NCBI GenBank assembly: GCA_030524435.1
Contig: JAUNGS010000011.1
Location: forward strand, 1-46,973
Direction of reading: 5' to 3'
DNA: 46,973 nucleotides
Source: Eubacterium sp.
GTDB taxonomy: Bacteria > Bacillota > Clostridia > Eubacteriales > Eubacteriaceae
The notes under the pieces are model-generated. The model did no database searches. It was given only the letters and a program-made list of their open reading frames with translations, and was not told where the DNA came from. How positions within the stretch are numbered: the first letter of the stretch is position 1; each line of letters begins with the position of its first letter. A program made the translations under genes and the position numbers. Positions 13,065-22,120 of this stretch are shown one piece after another.

Positions 13065-15371
13065 ATGAAACGGCCGCTGTTGTGGTCTCTGGCGGCGCTG
13101 ATTGCCGCCGTTCTTTTGACCAGAGCTCAGCTTCCGGCACCGGTGTTTTTGATTGTACCGGCGCTTTTGGTGCCGCTGCCCTTGGCCTTTAGGGTCATTC
13201 GGGTATCGGATGTAATTCTCGTCACCGGCATTTATCTGCTGGGTGTATTTACGGGCTTTCAGGCCTTCGGCGCCGCCGAGGCCCTGGAGCCCTTTTTTGA
13301 TAAGCAGCCCGCCCTCGGGGGCGTAGTGGTCACGGCGCCGGTGATCAAATCGGGAAAGACCCGCTTTGTTTTAAAAACCGATGGCCAGAACGGCCTTCCC
13401 CGGGCTAAAATTCAGGTACAGGTTTCCGAGGAGCTTTCTGAGCTCTGGGCCGGTGACCGCCTTCGCCTCGAGGGTGAGCTCAGACGGCCCGAGGGCGCCA
13501 GAAATCCAGGCGGCTTTGACTACGGCCTGTACCTCAAGGGCGAGGGCATTGAAGCTTTGCTTTATGCGGAGGGGGATGGGGTGGCTGTCTTGGGCAGGAC
13601 AGGATCACCTGTCCTGGCGCCCCTTCGTCTGGGGCAGTGGTTGGGCCGGCGCTGCGACGCCTATTTCAGCGCAGACCAGAGCAGCCTGATCAAGGGGGTT
13701 CTGCTGGGGGATAAATCCATGGCAGAGGATTTGACCGAGCAGTTTCGGGACGCCGGCATTTCCCATATCCTGGCGGTGTCGGGCCTCCACGTCAGCTATA
13801 TTTACGCCATGCTTCTGGCTTTAATGAAGCTGTTTAGGCTAAGGCATGCCTTAAGGCCCTGGGTGCTTTTGCCCTGTCTGCTGTTTTACGTGATCCTCAC
13901 GGGCTTAAGCCCCTCGGTGATTCGGGCGGCGCTGATGCTTTCGGTGCTGGTCTTTGGCCAGGGGCTTCAGGAAAACTACGACGGCCTGAGCGGTCTCTGT
14001 CTGGCGGCCATCGTCATCCTGATCGCTTCTCCGGCCCAGCTCTACGCCGCGGGCTTCCAGCTTTCTTTTTTGGCGGTGCTGGGGATTATCCTCTTCAACA
14101 GGCCCCTGCTGTTTCAGTGGGAGCGCCTTACCTCCAAAAAGCCAGGCTTTGTCATCAACAGCCTCGTGATGACCTGCACGGCGACCCTGGCAACCCTGCC
14201 GGCGACGCTGTATCATTTTTACAGCGTCAGTGCGGCGGGGCTTGTGGCCAACCTGGTCATCATTCCCCTGGTGGGTTTTCTGATTGCTGCGGCGGCACTG
14301 ACTCTGATTTTAATCGCTTTTTTGCCGATGGCTGTTTTAGCTTTGCCCGCAGCCTTCCTGGCGGATCTGGTGCTGACGCTGACCCAGCTGTTTTCTAGGC
14401 TGGGGGTGCTCTCCTTAAACCGGGGCGCCCTCTCGGCGGCGGAGCTTGTGCTGCTGGTCACAGGGCTCTTTCTTACGGCGGGCTACTTCAATCTTAAAAG
14501 GCCCCTGGCCCGGGGGGCAGTGACTGCGATTTTAGGCAGCTGCCTTTTGATTTTGGCCAGTCAGCCCTTTGTAAGGACACCGCTGAAAATCACCTTTTTA
14601 GATGTGGGCCAGGGGGACAGCGCTTTGATAGAGACGCCCTCGGGGGCAGCCTACTTAATCGATGGCGGCGGCTACGAGGATTTGGGCTTTAACAGCGCCC
14701 AAGCCGCAGCCCAAACCCCCATCTCAGAGCAGGTGCTGCTGCCGGCCCTTTACGCCAAAAATATTAGGGTCCTGGAGGGGGTGTTTATCTCCCATAACCA
14801 CGCCGACCACAGCCAGGGCATTGAAGAGCTTTTGGGCACTTTTCCTGTAAAGCATATCTACGTCTCCACAAAGCACAATGAGGTGGTGGCGCTGACGGCC
14901 TGGGGTATTCCTGTGACCCAGCTGGGGCAGGGGGATTATCTCAAGACCGCCGACGGCCTTGGGGTGGAGGTGCTCTGGCCCCAGGGTGAGACAGAGGCTT
15001 TGTCCGACGACGATCAAAACGAGGCCTCCCTGGTGCTTCGTCTGGTTTATGGAAAACGCTCCTTTTTATTCACCGGGGATGCCGGGGCAGAGACCGAGGC
15101 GCAGCTTGAGGCAACGCTGCCGCAGGCGGACGTTCTGAAGGTGGGACACCACGGCAGCAAATACAGCACCTCAGAAGAATTTTTAAGAAAGCTGGCGCCT
15201 TCGGTTGCGGTCATCTCCGCGGGAAGGTATAATACCTTCGGGCATCCCACACCGGAAGTTTTGGAAAGACTTGGTGGTATTGGCGCAGCCTGCCTGCGCA
15301 CCGATACCCAGGGTGCCGTGGAGATGACAACCGACGGCACAGGCCTCAGGTTTAAAACCTGGCTGCCATAG
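13065..15371 (+). CDS. comEC: ComEC/Rec2 family DNA-uptake channel protein
   Basis: ComEC forms the membrane channel that carries single-stranded DNA into the cytosol in natural transformation. At 768 residues the protein has the complete three-part layout. The N-terminal membrane anchor comes first, then an OB-like DUF4131 region (about residues 60-180). The Competence domain has many transmembrane helices and the conserved segment HILAVSGLHVSYI. The C-terminal MBL domain (from about residue 505) has FLDVGQGDSALIETP, SHNHADHSQG and GHHGSKYS. The MBL motifs look intact, so the nuclease-like domain may be active. It is in an operon with the MBL-fold gene and holA, a frequent Firmicutes order. 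No other late competence genes lie in the window. Confidence 0.95.
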   Translation: MKRPLLWSLAALIAAVLLTRAQLPAPVFLIVPALLVPLPLAFRVIRVSDVILVTGIYLLGVFTGFQAFGAAEALEPFFDKQPALGGVVVTAPVIKSGKTRFVLKTDGQNGLPRAKIQVQVSEELSELWAGDRLRLEGELRRPEGARNPGGFDYGLYLKGEGIEALLYAEGDGVAVLGRTGSPVLAPLRLGQWLGRRCDAYFSADQSSLIKGVLLGDKSMAEDLTEQFRDAGISHILAVSGLHVSYIYAMLLALMKLFRLRHALRPWVLLPCLLFYVILTGLSPSVIRAALMLSVLVFGQGLQENYDGLSGLCLAAIVILIASPAQLYAAGFQLSFLAVLGIILFNRPLLFQWERLTSKKPGFVINSLVMTCTATLATLPATLYHFYSVSAAGLVANLVIIPLVGFLIAAAALTLILIAFLPMAVLALPAAFLADLVLTLTQLFSRLGVLSLNRGALSAAELVLLVTGLFLTAGYFNLKRPLARGAVTAILGSCLLILASQPFVRTPLKITFLDVGQGDSALIETPSGAAYLIDGGGYEDLGFNSAQAAAQTPISEQVLLPALYAKNIRVLEGVFISHNHADHSQGIEELLGTFPVKHIYVSTKHNEVVALTAWGIPVTQLGQGDYLKTADGLGVEVLWPQGETEALSDDDQNEASLVLRLVYGKRSFLFTGDAGAETEAQLEATLPQADVLKVGHHGSKYSTSEEFLRKLAPSVAVISAGRYNTFGHPTPEVLERLGGIGAACLRTDTQGAVEMTTDGTGLRFKTWLP

Positions 15372-15394
15372 AATGAAAAGGGAGGTTAGGTTCC

Positions 15395-16408
15395 ATGAAG
15401 TACCAGGAGCTGATGAAAGCCATAAAAAATAACGAAATCGCGCCGGTTTATCTCTTTGCAGGGGAGGAAAGCTATATCGCCGGCATGATGGAGGGACAGC
15501 TGACCAAAAAATTGATCCAGGGCGGCATGGAGCAGCTGAACTACACCGTCTTTGAGGACAAAAATCCCGATATCACAGAGGTCGTCGCCGTCTGCGAGAC
15601 CCTGCCTCTGATGAGTCAGCGCCGGGTGGTGGTGCTCCGGGAGGAAACCCAGATCCTCAAAACCTCGGATAAGACCATCATCGATCGCCTCGAGGCCTAT
15701 CTGAAAAACCCCTCGCCGACGACGGTGCTGGTGGTCTACGACAAAAATCCCGACAAGAGAAAAAAGCTGTACAAGGCTTTTAAAGAGCAGGCCCAGATTG
15801 TGGAATACAACAAGCTAAATCACGCCGAGTTTGAAAAATGGATCGGCAGCCGCTGGCTTCGGGCGGGGAAAAAGCCCTCCCGCCGGGCCGTGGCCCAGTT
15901 CATCGACCAGAGCCTCTATCTGGAAAACAGCAATAAAAACATGGAGATGATCGACAATGAGCTGGAAAAGATCCTGGATTATGTTGGAGGGCGGGAGGCC
16001 ATCACCCCCGAGGACGTGGCCGCCGTCATGCCCAAATCCATCGAGGACAACGTCTTTAAGATGGTGGACTACGCCATGGGCGGCAAAAAGGGGGAGGCGC
16101 TGACCATGCTGGAGCAGTTTTATTTAGAGGGCGAGTCCCCCTACGGGGTGTTCAGCCTGCTGATTCGCCAGCTGCGCATGATGCTGATGGCCCGCTGTCT
16201 TTCGGAGAAGCGGCTGTCCCCGGACGCCATGGCCCGGGAGCTTAAGACGAAGCCCTTTGTAGCCCAGAAGCTCCTTCGGGGCAGCGGCCGTTACAAAACC
16301 GAGGGACTGCGCCGGCGCATCATCGATGCGGCAAAGCTGGATCTCATGATGAAAACCGGGCAGATCGATCCGGAATTCGCCTTAGAATGGTATATTTTAA
16401 AGCTTTAG
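15395..16408 (+). CDS. holA: DNA polymerase III subunit delta
   Basis: HolA is the delta subunit of the clamp loader; it opens the beta clamp at primer ends. At 337 residues it has the family length and pattern: the N-terminal YQELMKAIKNNEIAPVYLFAGEESY, the QRRVVVLRE beta-clamp interaction region, and the helical collar segment near the C-terminus (LLRQLRMMLMAR-like IRQLRMMLMAR, then KLLRGSGRYKTEGLRRRIID). It follows comEC after 23 nt with GGGAGGTT in front of the ATG. The comEC-holA order is common in Bacillota. rpsT, which often follows holA, is absent; valS follows with its own promoter-like sequence. Confidence 0.95.
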   Translation: MKYQELMKAIKNNEIAPVYLFAGEESYIAGMMEGQLTKKLIQGGMEQLNYTVFEDKNPDITEVVAVCETLPLMSQRRVVVLREETQILKTSDKTIIDRLEAYLKNPSPTTVLVVYDKNPDKRKKLYKAFKEQAQIVEYNKLNHAEFEKWIGSRWLRAGKKPSRRAVAQFIDQSLYLENSNKNMEMIDNELEKILDYVGGREAITPEDVAAVMPKSIEDNVFKMVDYAMGGKKGEALTMLEQFYLEGESPYGVFSLLIRQLRMMLMARCLSEKRLSPDAMARELKTKPFVAQKLLRGSGRYKTEGLRRRIIDAAKLDLMMKTGQIDPEFALEWYILKL

Positions 16409-16450
16409 GGCGGACTTTTGGCCGAGACTCTGGAAAACTTGACACAACGC

Positions 16451-16479
16451 TTTAAAAAGCGGCGGATCTTTGCTATAAT
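16451..16479 (+). promoter_or_regulatory. Possible valS promoter
   Basis: A good -10 TATAAT (16474-16479) lies 17 nt after a weak -35 TTTAAA (16451-16456). The gap to holA is too short for a T-box leader. Confidence 0.4.
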
Positions 16480-16532
16480 AATCCAATACGAAAAATTTAA
16501 TTCAGATCACAATAGAAGAAGAGGTATACAGA

Positions 16533-19181
16533 ATGAAAAAAGAAATGTCTAAGGTTTACGATCCCAAGGACGTTGAAAACAGAATATATGCCTGGTGGAA
16601 GGAGAAGGGCTACTTTAAGCCCGAGGTCCATCCCGAGGGCAAGGCCTACACCATCGTCATGCCGCCGCCGAACGTCACCGGCCAGCTGCACATGGGACAC
16701 GCCTTTGACAATACCCTCCAGGACATCCTGACCCGATTCAAGAGAATGCAGGGCTACTCGGCGCTGTGGGTGCCGGGCATGGACCACGCCAGCATCGCCA
16801 CCGAGGTCAAGGTTGTGGAAAAAATCCGCGAGGAGGAAGGGGTCGGCAAGGAAGACCTGGGCCGTGAGGAATTCTTAAAGCGCGCCTGGGACTGGGCCAT
16901 CACCTACAGAAACCGCATCCGGGAGCAGATCCAGAAGATCGGCGGCTCCTGCGACTGGGACAGAGAGCGCTTCACCATGGACGAGGGCTGCAGCGAGGCG
17001 GTCAAGGACACCTTCATCCGTCTCTATGAAAAGGGCCTGATCTACAAGGGCAGCCGCATCATCAACTGGTGCCCCGACTGTAAAACCGCCCTCTCCGACG
17101 CCGAGGTCGAGTACAGCGAGCAGCAGAGCCACCTCTGGCATATCCGCTACCCCATCACCGGCAGCGACGACTACGTGGTCGTGGCCACTACCCGTCCCGA
17201 AACCATGCTGGGGGACTCCGGCGTGGCCGTCAACCCCAATGACGAGCGCTACACAAATCTGGTGGGCAAAACCGTCACCCTGCCCCTGGTCAACAAGGAA
17301 ATCCCCGTGGTGGCCGACGATTACGTCGATGTCGAATTCGGTACCGGCGTCGTCAAGATGACCCCGGCCCACGACCCCAACGACTACGAGGTGGGCAAGC
17401 GCCACAACCTCGAGGAAATCAACGTCATGAACGAGGACGGCACCATGAACGAGCTGGCGGGCAAGTACGCCGGCATGGACCGCTACGAATGCCGGAAAGC
17501 TGTGGTCGAAGATCTTAAGGCCTTAGGGCTCCTTGAAAAAATCGAGGACCACGCCCACAACGTCGGCGAGTGCTACCGCTGCGGCACCACCATCGAGACC
17601 ATGACCTCGGAGCAGTGGTTCGTCAGCATGGAACCCTTGGCCAAGCCCGCCATCGAGGTGGTAAAAAACGGGGAAACCCGCTTCATCCCTGACCGCTTCA
17701 GCAAGATCTACTTCAACTGGATGGAAAATATCCGCGACTGGTGTATCTCCCGTCAGCTCTGGTGGGGACATCAGATTCCGGCCTACTATTGCGACAACTG
17801 CGGCAAGATGGTGGTGGCCAAGGAGATGCCCGACGTCTGCCCGGACTGCGGACACACCCACTTTACCCAGGACGAAAACGTGCTGGATACCTGGTTCAGC
17901 TCGGCCCTCTGGCCCTTCTCCACCCTGGGCTGGCCCCAAAAGACGCCGGAGCTCGAAAAATATTACCCCAACGCCGTCATGATCACCGGCTACGACATTA
18001 TCTTCTTCTGGGTGGCCCGGATGATCTTCATGGGGCTGTACAATATGGGGGAAACACCCTTCCCGGATGTGTATATCCACGGGCTCATCAGAGATTCCAA
18101 GGGACGCAAGATGAGCAAGTCCCTGGGCAACGGGGTCGATCCCCTGGAGGTCATCGAGCAGTTCTCTGCCGATGCCCTGCGCTTCACCATCATCACCGGG
18201 AACTCCGCCGGCAACGATATCCGCTGGCAGGATGAAAAGCTGGAGGCCAGCCGAAACTTCCTCAACAAAATCTGGAATGCGGCCCGCTTTGTGCTCATGA
18301 ATTTAGACGAGGATATCGTCTCGAAAAAGGATGAAGCCCTGGCCAATTTGGAAAACACCGACAAGTGGATTTTAAGCCGTATGAACGACGTGGTCCGCGA
18401 GGTTACCCAGAACATGGATAAATACGAGCTGGGCATCGCCGCCTCCAAGGTCTACGACTTTGCCTGGAACGAGTACTGCGACTGGTACATCGAGTTGGTG
18501 AAACCGAGACTCTACGGCGACGACGAGGCCACCAAGACGGCGGCTCAGTACACCTTAAACGTGGTGCTCACCAACATTTTAAAGCTTCTGCACCCCGTAA
18601 CCCCCTTCATCACCGAGGAGATCTACAGCTATCTGCCGGGGGCCGGCGAGGCTTTGATCGTGGCCGACTGGCCGGAGTACAGTGAAGCCCTGCACTTCCC
18701 CCAGGAGGAAGAGGATGTGCGCTTCCTGATGGCGGCCATCAGAAGCATCCGCAACATCCGCGCCGAAATGGACGTGCCCAATGCCAAGAAGACCCAGCTC
18801 TTCGCCATTACAGCAAACGAAGCCCACGGCGCACTGATCCAGGCTTCAGCCCTGTACTTTGAAAAGCTGGCTTTCGTTACAGATATCAGCCTGATCACCA
18901 AGGATGAGGTTCAGGAAAACTACGTCACCGCCGTGGTGGAGGATACAGAATTCTTCCTGTCTTTAGACGAGCTGGTGGACAAGGCCAAGGAAATCGAACG
19001 CCTCACCGGCGAAAAGACGAAGCTGGAGAAGGAGCTGGACCGCGTCGTCAAGAAGCTGGCCAACGAGAGCTTTGTGGCCAAGGCGCCGGAAAAGGTCGTC
19101 GAAGGCGAGCGGGAAAAACAGAGAAAATACCAGGAAATGCTGGATAAGGTGATGGAGCGCCTGGCCTACTACGGCGCTTAG
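16533..19181 (+). CDS. valS: Valine--tRNA ligase
   Basis: ValS charges tRNA-Val and edits misactivated threonine. The 882-residue class I synthetase has the HIGH-type motif HMGH at 53-56 (in PPPNVTGQLHMGHAF), the KMSKS motif at 526-530, the CP1 editing domain with TTRPETMLGD, paired zinc-type cysteines (CDNCGK and CPDCGH), an anticodon-binding domain, and the C-terminal coiled coil (EIERLTGEKTKLEKELDRV) typical of ValS. Length matches bacterial ValS. The ATG at 16533 has AGAGG about 12 nt upstream. A strong terminator follows. No T-box precedes it, which is unusual for a Bacillota synthetase but not rare. Confidence 0.98.
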   Translation: MKKEMSKVYDPKDVENRIYAWWKEKGYFKPEVHPEGKAYTIVMPPPNVTGQLHMGHAFDNTLQDILTRFKRMQGYSALWVPGMDHASIATEVKVVEKIREEEGVGKEDLGREEFLKRAWDWAITYRNRIREQIQKIGGSCDWDRERFTMDEGCSEAVKDTFIRLYEKGLIYKGSRIINWCPDCKTALSDAEVEYSEQQSHLWHIRYPITGSDDYVVVATTRPETMLGDSGVAVNPNDERYTNLVGKTVTLPLVNKEIPVVADDYVDVEFGTGVVKMTPAHDPNDYEVGKRHNLEEINVMNEDGTMNELAGKYAGMDRYECRKAVVEDLKALGLLEKIEDHAHNVGECYRCGTTIETMTSEQWFVSMEPLAKPAIEVVKNGETRFIPDRFSKIYFNWMENIRDWCISRQLWWGHQIPAYYCDNCGKMVVAKEMPDVCPDCGHTHFTQDENVLDTWFSSALWPFSTLGWPQKTPELEKYYPNAVMITGYDIIFFWVARMIFMGLYNMGETPFPDVYIHGLIRDSKGRKMSKSLGNGVDPLEVIEQFSADALRFTIITGNSAGNDIRWQDEKLEASRNFLNKIWNAARFVLMNLDEDIVSKKDEALANLENTDKWILSRMNDVVREVTQNMDKYELGIAASKVYDFAWNEYCDWYIELVKPRLYGDDEATKTAAQYTLNVVLTNILKLLHPVTPFITEEIYSYLPGAGEALIVADWPEYSEALHFPQEEEDVRFLMAAIRSIRNIRAEMDVPNAKKTQLFAITANEAHGALIQASALYFEKLAFVTDISLITKDEVQENYVTAVVEDTEFFLSLDELVDKAKEIERLTGEKTKLEKELDRVVKKLANESFVAKAPEKVVEGEREKQRKYQEMLDKVMERLAYYGA

Positions 19182-19206
19182 AATTCAGCTTGAAATTAGA
19201 TCGAAC

Positions 19207-19234
19207 AAAAGCGGCGCGCAGGCGCCGCTTTTTT
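19207..19234 (+). terminator. Intrinsic terminator after valS
   Basis: AAAAGCGGCGC (19207-19217), loop of 4 nt, GCGCCGCTTTT (19222-19232), then more T. Confidence 0.9.
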
Positions 19235-19245
19235 GATAAAAAATC

Positions 19246-19274
19246 TTGCATAAAAAAAACAGATGTGCTAAGAT
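19246..19274 (+). promoter_or_regulatory. rpsB: Promoter of rpsB-tsf
   Basis: TTGCAT (19246-19251), 17-nt spacer, TAAGAT (19269-19274). The transcript start would be near 19282. Confidence 0.6.
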
Positions 19275-19281
19275 AATCAAG

Positions 19282-19389
19282 TATGTTGTTATTACGCACA
19301 TTTTTTGAGGCGCGGCGGGTGCCCGGGAAAATCCCTGGGTGAGCCGAGGCCGATGAAAAAAGTGGAGGAAAAACCAAGGAGGAAGAATT
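19282..19389 (+). promoter_or_regulatory. rpsB leader, possible S2 autoregulatory element
   Basis: About 108 nt of untranslated leader rich in G and C with pairing potential, for example CCCGGGA-AAA-TCCCTGGG near 19321-19338. Many rpsB-tsf operons are repressed by S2 binding to the leader. I cannot match a specific consensus, so this is a position- and family-based guess. Confidence 0.3.
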
Positions 19390-20154
19390 ATGGCAGCAGT
19401 AACAATGAAACAATTATTAGAAGCAGGTGTTCACTTCGGACACCAGACCAGAAGATGGAACCCTAAAATGGCTCCCTACATCTTCACCGAAAGAAACGGT
19501 ATCTACATCATCGACTTACAGCAGACTGTAAAGAAGATCGATGTCGCCTGTGATTTCGTCAAGGAAGTTGCAGCTGAAGGTCAGGATATCCTGTTCGTCG
19601 GTACCAAGAAGCAGGCTCAGACCAGCATCGAAAAGGAAGCCAAGAGAAGCGGCAGCTTCTGCGTCAACCACCGCTGGTTAGGTGGTACCTTAACCAACTT
19701 CACCACCATCAGCAAGCGTATCGAACGCTTAAAGGAATTAAAGGTGATGGAAGAAGACGGCACCTTTGATTTACTGCCGAAAAAAGAAGTTATCAAATTA
19801 AAGAGAGAACGTGAAAAGCTTCAGAAATTCCTGGGCGGCATCGAAGACATGAAGGACATGCCCGGCGCGATGATCGTCATCGACAGCAAGAAGGAAAGAA
19901 TTGCCATCGCTGAAGCCCACAAATTAAATATTCCGATCGTCAGCATCGTCGACACCAACTGTGACCCCGATGAAATTGACTACGTTATCCCCGGCAACGA
20001 CGACGCCATCCGTGCGGTAGCCTTAATCCTGGGTGTACTGGCCGACGCCATCATCGAAGGCAAGCAGGGCGAACAGAACGAAGACGTCGAAGAAGTGGCT
20101 GCACCCGCAGAAGCTGAAGAAGCTGCTGTTGAAGAAGCCGTAGAAGCTGAATAA
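19390..20154 (+). CDS. rpsB: 30S ribosomal protein S2
   Basis: S2 binds late to the 30S head near the platform and helps recruit S1. The 254-residue protein begins [26 protein letters not shown], the typical S2 N-terminus, and has the family segments [10 protein letters not shown] and [21 protein letters not shown]. The C-terminus carries an extra acidic Ala/Glu/Val tail of about 25 residues. Start ATG at 19390 has AAGGAGGAA 4 nt upstream, a very strong site. tsf follows after 40 nt. Codon use is strongly biased, as expected for a highly expressed gene. Confidence 0.98.
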   Translation: MAAVTMKQLLEAGVHFGHQTRRWNPKMAPYIFTERNGIYIIDLQQTVKKIDVACDFVKEVAAEGQDILFVGTKKQAQTSIEKEAKRSGSFCVNHRWLGGTLTNFTTISKRIERLKELKVMEEDGTFDLLPKKEVIKLKREREKLQKFLGGIEDMKDMPGAMIVIDSKKERIAIAEAHKLNIPIVSIVDTNCDPDEIDYVIPGNDDAIRAVALILGVLADAIIEGKQGEQNEDVEEVAAPAEAEEAAVEEAVEAE

Positions 20155-20194
20155 GCATTCTATAAAATAATATAATTCTTGCAGGAGTAATGAA

Positions 20195-20848
20195 TTGGAC
20201 GATACATTTGTAAAAGAATTAAGAGAAAAAAGCGGCGCTGGCATGATGGACTGTAAAAAAGCCCTGGTTGCCACCGATGGCGATGTTCAGAAGGCTATGG
20301 AATACCTGAGAGAACAGGGCCTGGCTGCTACCAATAAAAAATCTGGCCGTATCGCTGCCGAAGGTGTTGTGGAATCCTACATCCACATGGGCGGTAAGAT
20401 CGGTGTTCTGGTTGAAATCAACTGTGAAACAGACTTCGTCGCCAAGAACGAAGGCTTCAGAGCCTTTGCCAAGGACGTAGCAATGCACATTGCAGCGGCT
20501 AATCCGAGCTACGTTTCCAAGGAAGAAGTACCGGCTGAAGAAGTCGAACACGAAAAGGAAATCTTAAGACACCAGGCCTTAAACGAAGGCAAGCCTGAAA
20601 AGATCGTCGACAAGATGGTTGAAGGCCGTATCGCCAAGTTCTACAAGGAAATCTGCCTGTTGGAACAGCCCTTCGTTAAAAACCCCGACATCACCATCGA
20701 AGAGCTGGTGAAGGAACAGATCATGACCATCGGCGAAAACGTCAAGATCAGAAGATTTGCCCGTTTCCAGATGGGCGAAGGCCTCGAAAAGAAAGAAGAA
20801 AACTTTGCTGAAGAAGTAGCCGCTCAGCAGGCTGCCGCTGCGAAGTAA
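20195..20848 (+). CDS. tsf: Translation elongation factor Ts, short form
   Basis: EF-Ts exchanges GDP for GTP on EF-Tu. The 217-residue protein shows the UBA-like N-domain ([18 protein letters not shown]) and the contact motif TDFVAKNE (here [12 protein letters not shown]). It is shorter than the about 290-residue B. subtilis form and lacks one half of the duplicated core; short forms of this size are known in Clostridia. Translation starts at a TTG (20195-20197) preceded by GCAGGAG (20181-20187). An ATG at 20190 is out of frame. It is cotranscribed with rpsB and ends at a strong terminator, so pyrH and frr are not in this operon. Confidence 0.96.
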   Translation: MDDTFVKELREKSGAGMMDCKKALVATDGDVQKAMEYLREQGLAATNKKSGRIAAEGVVESYIHMGGKIGVLVEINCETDFVAKNEGFRAFAKDVAMHIAAANPSYVSKEEVPAEEVEHEKEILRHQALNEGKPEKIVDKMVEGRIAKFYKEICLLEQPFVKNPDITIEELVKEQIMTIGENVKIRRFARFQMGEGLEKKEENFAEEVAAQQAAAAK

Positions 20849-20874
20849 GAAATCAATATCGTAAATATTGACTC

Positions 20875-20919
20875 AAAACCCTTGAGCTATCCCTTTGTGG
20901 GGCAGCTCAAGGGTTTTTT
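20875..20919 (+). terminator. Intrinsic terminator after tsf
   Basis: AAAACCCTTGAGCT (20875-20888) pairs with AGCTCAAGGGTTTT (from 20904), ending TTTTTT. Confidence 0.9.
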
Positions 20920-21049
20920 ACTTGTTTTATATACGGTAATCAGAGTGAAAAAGAGGGAACAAGAGCCTTTAAAAGGCAGCTTGGACGATGCTATGCGAAA
21001 TCAATGAACAGAGATTGTGTAAACAGCCCCCTTGGCAGGTGGTCATGAT

Positions 21050-21937
21050 TTACGCGCCAATATTCTCCTGCAGCGCCTGCAAAAACTGCTTGGCAGCCTT
21101 GGAGAAAACCTGATATTTTTTCCAGATAAGATACATCTCGATTTCCAGGGGCGGATTGAGGGGACGGAAGCAGAGCCTGCTGTCGGCGGTGTTGATGATC
21201 TTATCAAAGCAGATGGCGTAGCCAAGGCCCTCCTCCACAAACAGCGAGGCGTTAAAGATCAGGTTGTAGACAGAAACGATATTCAAGATCTCAAAATCCC
21301 GCTTGATCCATTGGCTTACGATGCCGCCGTTGGATTCCTGGTGGGAGATGATCAGGGGCTTATCCCAGAGCTCCTCTGGACAAATGGATGCTTTTTCTGC
21401 CAGGGGGGCGTCGCTTCTCATCAAAACGCCCCAGGAGTCTTTAAAGGGCATTTTTAAAGCCTCGTATTTTTTAAGATCCGGGGGGCCAAAGATCACGCCG
21501 AAGTCGATGAGCCCCTTGTCCAGCTGCTCGGTGACGAAGGCGGCGTTGCCGCTTGAAAGGTGGTAGCGAATGCCGGGGTACTTGGCCTGGATGCCCTTGG
21601 CGGCTCTGGCAAGGATACGAATGCCGTCGGTTTCTCCGGCGCCGATGAAAACATCACCTAAAATCACGCTGTCCGACAGGGTGATTTCATTTTCCGTTTT
21701 TTGGACCAGATCCAAAATTTCCTCGGCCCGCTTTCTGAGAATCATACCCTCCTCGGTCAAGGTGACCCTGCGGGAGCCCTTGGAGCCGCGAATGAGAAGC
21801 TGTTTGCCCAGCTTTTCCTCCAGATTGCGAATCTGGGTGGACAGGGTAGGCTGGGACAGATGCAGAGATTGAGCAGCCTTGACGATGCTCTGCTCCCTTG
21901 CGATGGCGAGAAAATACTGCAATACACGAATTTCCAC
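21050..21937 (-). CDS. LysR-family transcriptional regulator
   Basis: A 295-residue regulator with the LysR N-terminal winged helix-turn-helix (MEIRVLQYFLAIAREQSIVKAAQ.. LHLSQPTLSTQIRNLEEKLG) and a periplasmic-binding-like effector domain from about residue 90. It is divergent from the DUF3737-lipoprotein-patB genes, and the shared 183-nt gap carries both promoters plus paired TATAGAA/TTCTATA half sites. By the usual LysR pattern it should regulate itself and the divergent operon. The effector is unknown; a sulfur-containing or toxic amino-acid-like compound is conceivable because of PatB. A CTGATTTT lead and AGGAGG precede the ATG. Confidence 0.93.
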   Translation of the reverse strand: MEIRVLQYFLAIAREQSIVKAAQSLHLSQPTLSTQIRNLEEKLGKQLLIRGSKGSRRVTLTEEGMILRKRAEEILDLVQKTENEITLSDSVILGDVFIGAGETDGIRILARAAKGIQAKYPGIRYHLSSGNAAFVTEQLDKGLIDFGVIFGPPDLKKYEALKMPFKDSWGVLMRSDAPLAEKASICPEELWDKPLIISHQESNGGIVSQWIKRDFEILNIVSVYNLIFNASLFVEEGLGYAICFDKIINTADSRLCFRPLNPPLEIEMYLIWKKYQVFSKAAKQFLQALQENIGA

Positions 21938-21963
21938 AATGCTGCCTCCTGATTTTTGATTTT

Positions 21964-21992
21964 ATCTTAGCACAAAAATGTATAGGTGTAAA
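21964..21992 (-). promoter_or_regulatory. Promoter of the LysR gene
   Basis: Minus strand: TTTACA (21992-21987), 17-nt spacer, TAAGAT (21969-21964). Confidence 0.6.
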
Positions 21993-21993
21993 C

Positions 21994-22045
21994 TATAGAA
22001 AGGAATTAAAACTAAGTATTTGCTATTTTTATATGATCCTTCTAT
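21994..22045. promoter_or_regulatory. Possible LysR operator half sites
   Basis: TATAGAAAGG (21994-22003) and CCTTCTATA (22037-22045) form an interrupted inverted repeat between the two divergent promoters. The right half overlaps the -10 of the plus-strand promoter. Confidence 0.4.
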
Positions 22046-22048
22046 ACT
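22020..22048 (+). promoter_or_regulatory. Promoter of the DUF3737-lipoprotein-patB operon
   Basis: TTGCTA (22020-22025), 17-nt spacer, TATACT (22043-22048). Confidence 0.65.
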
Positions 22049-22120
22049 AAATGTAGAAATAAGAAATTAAATCAAATTAGAATATTAGTGAAAATGGGAT
22101 TCAAACAGGAGGAAATTAAA

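Noticed and set aside
16439..16479. TTGACA at 16439 as -35 of the valS promoter
   Set aside because: The distance to TATAAT is 29 nt, far too long; a weak TTTAAA at correct spacing is more likely.
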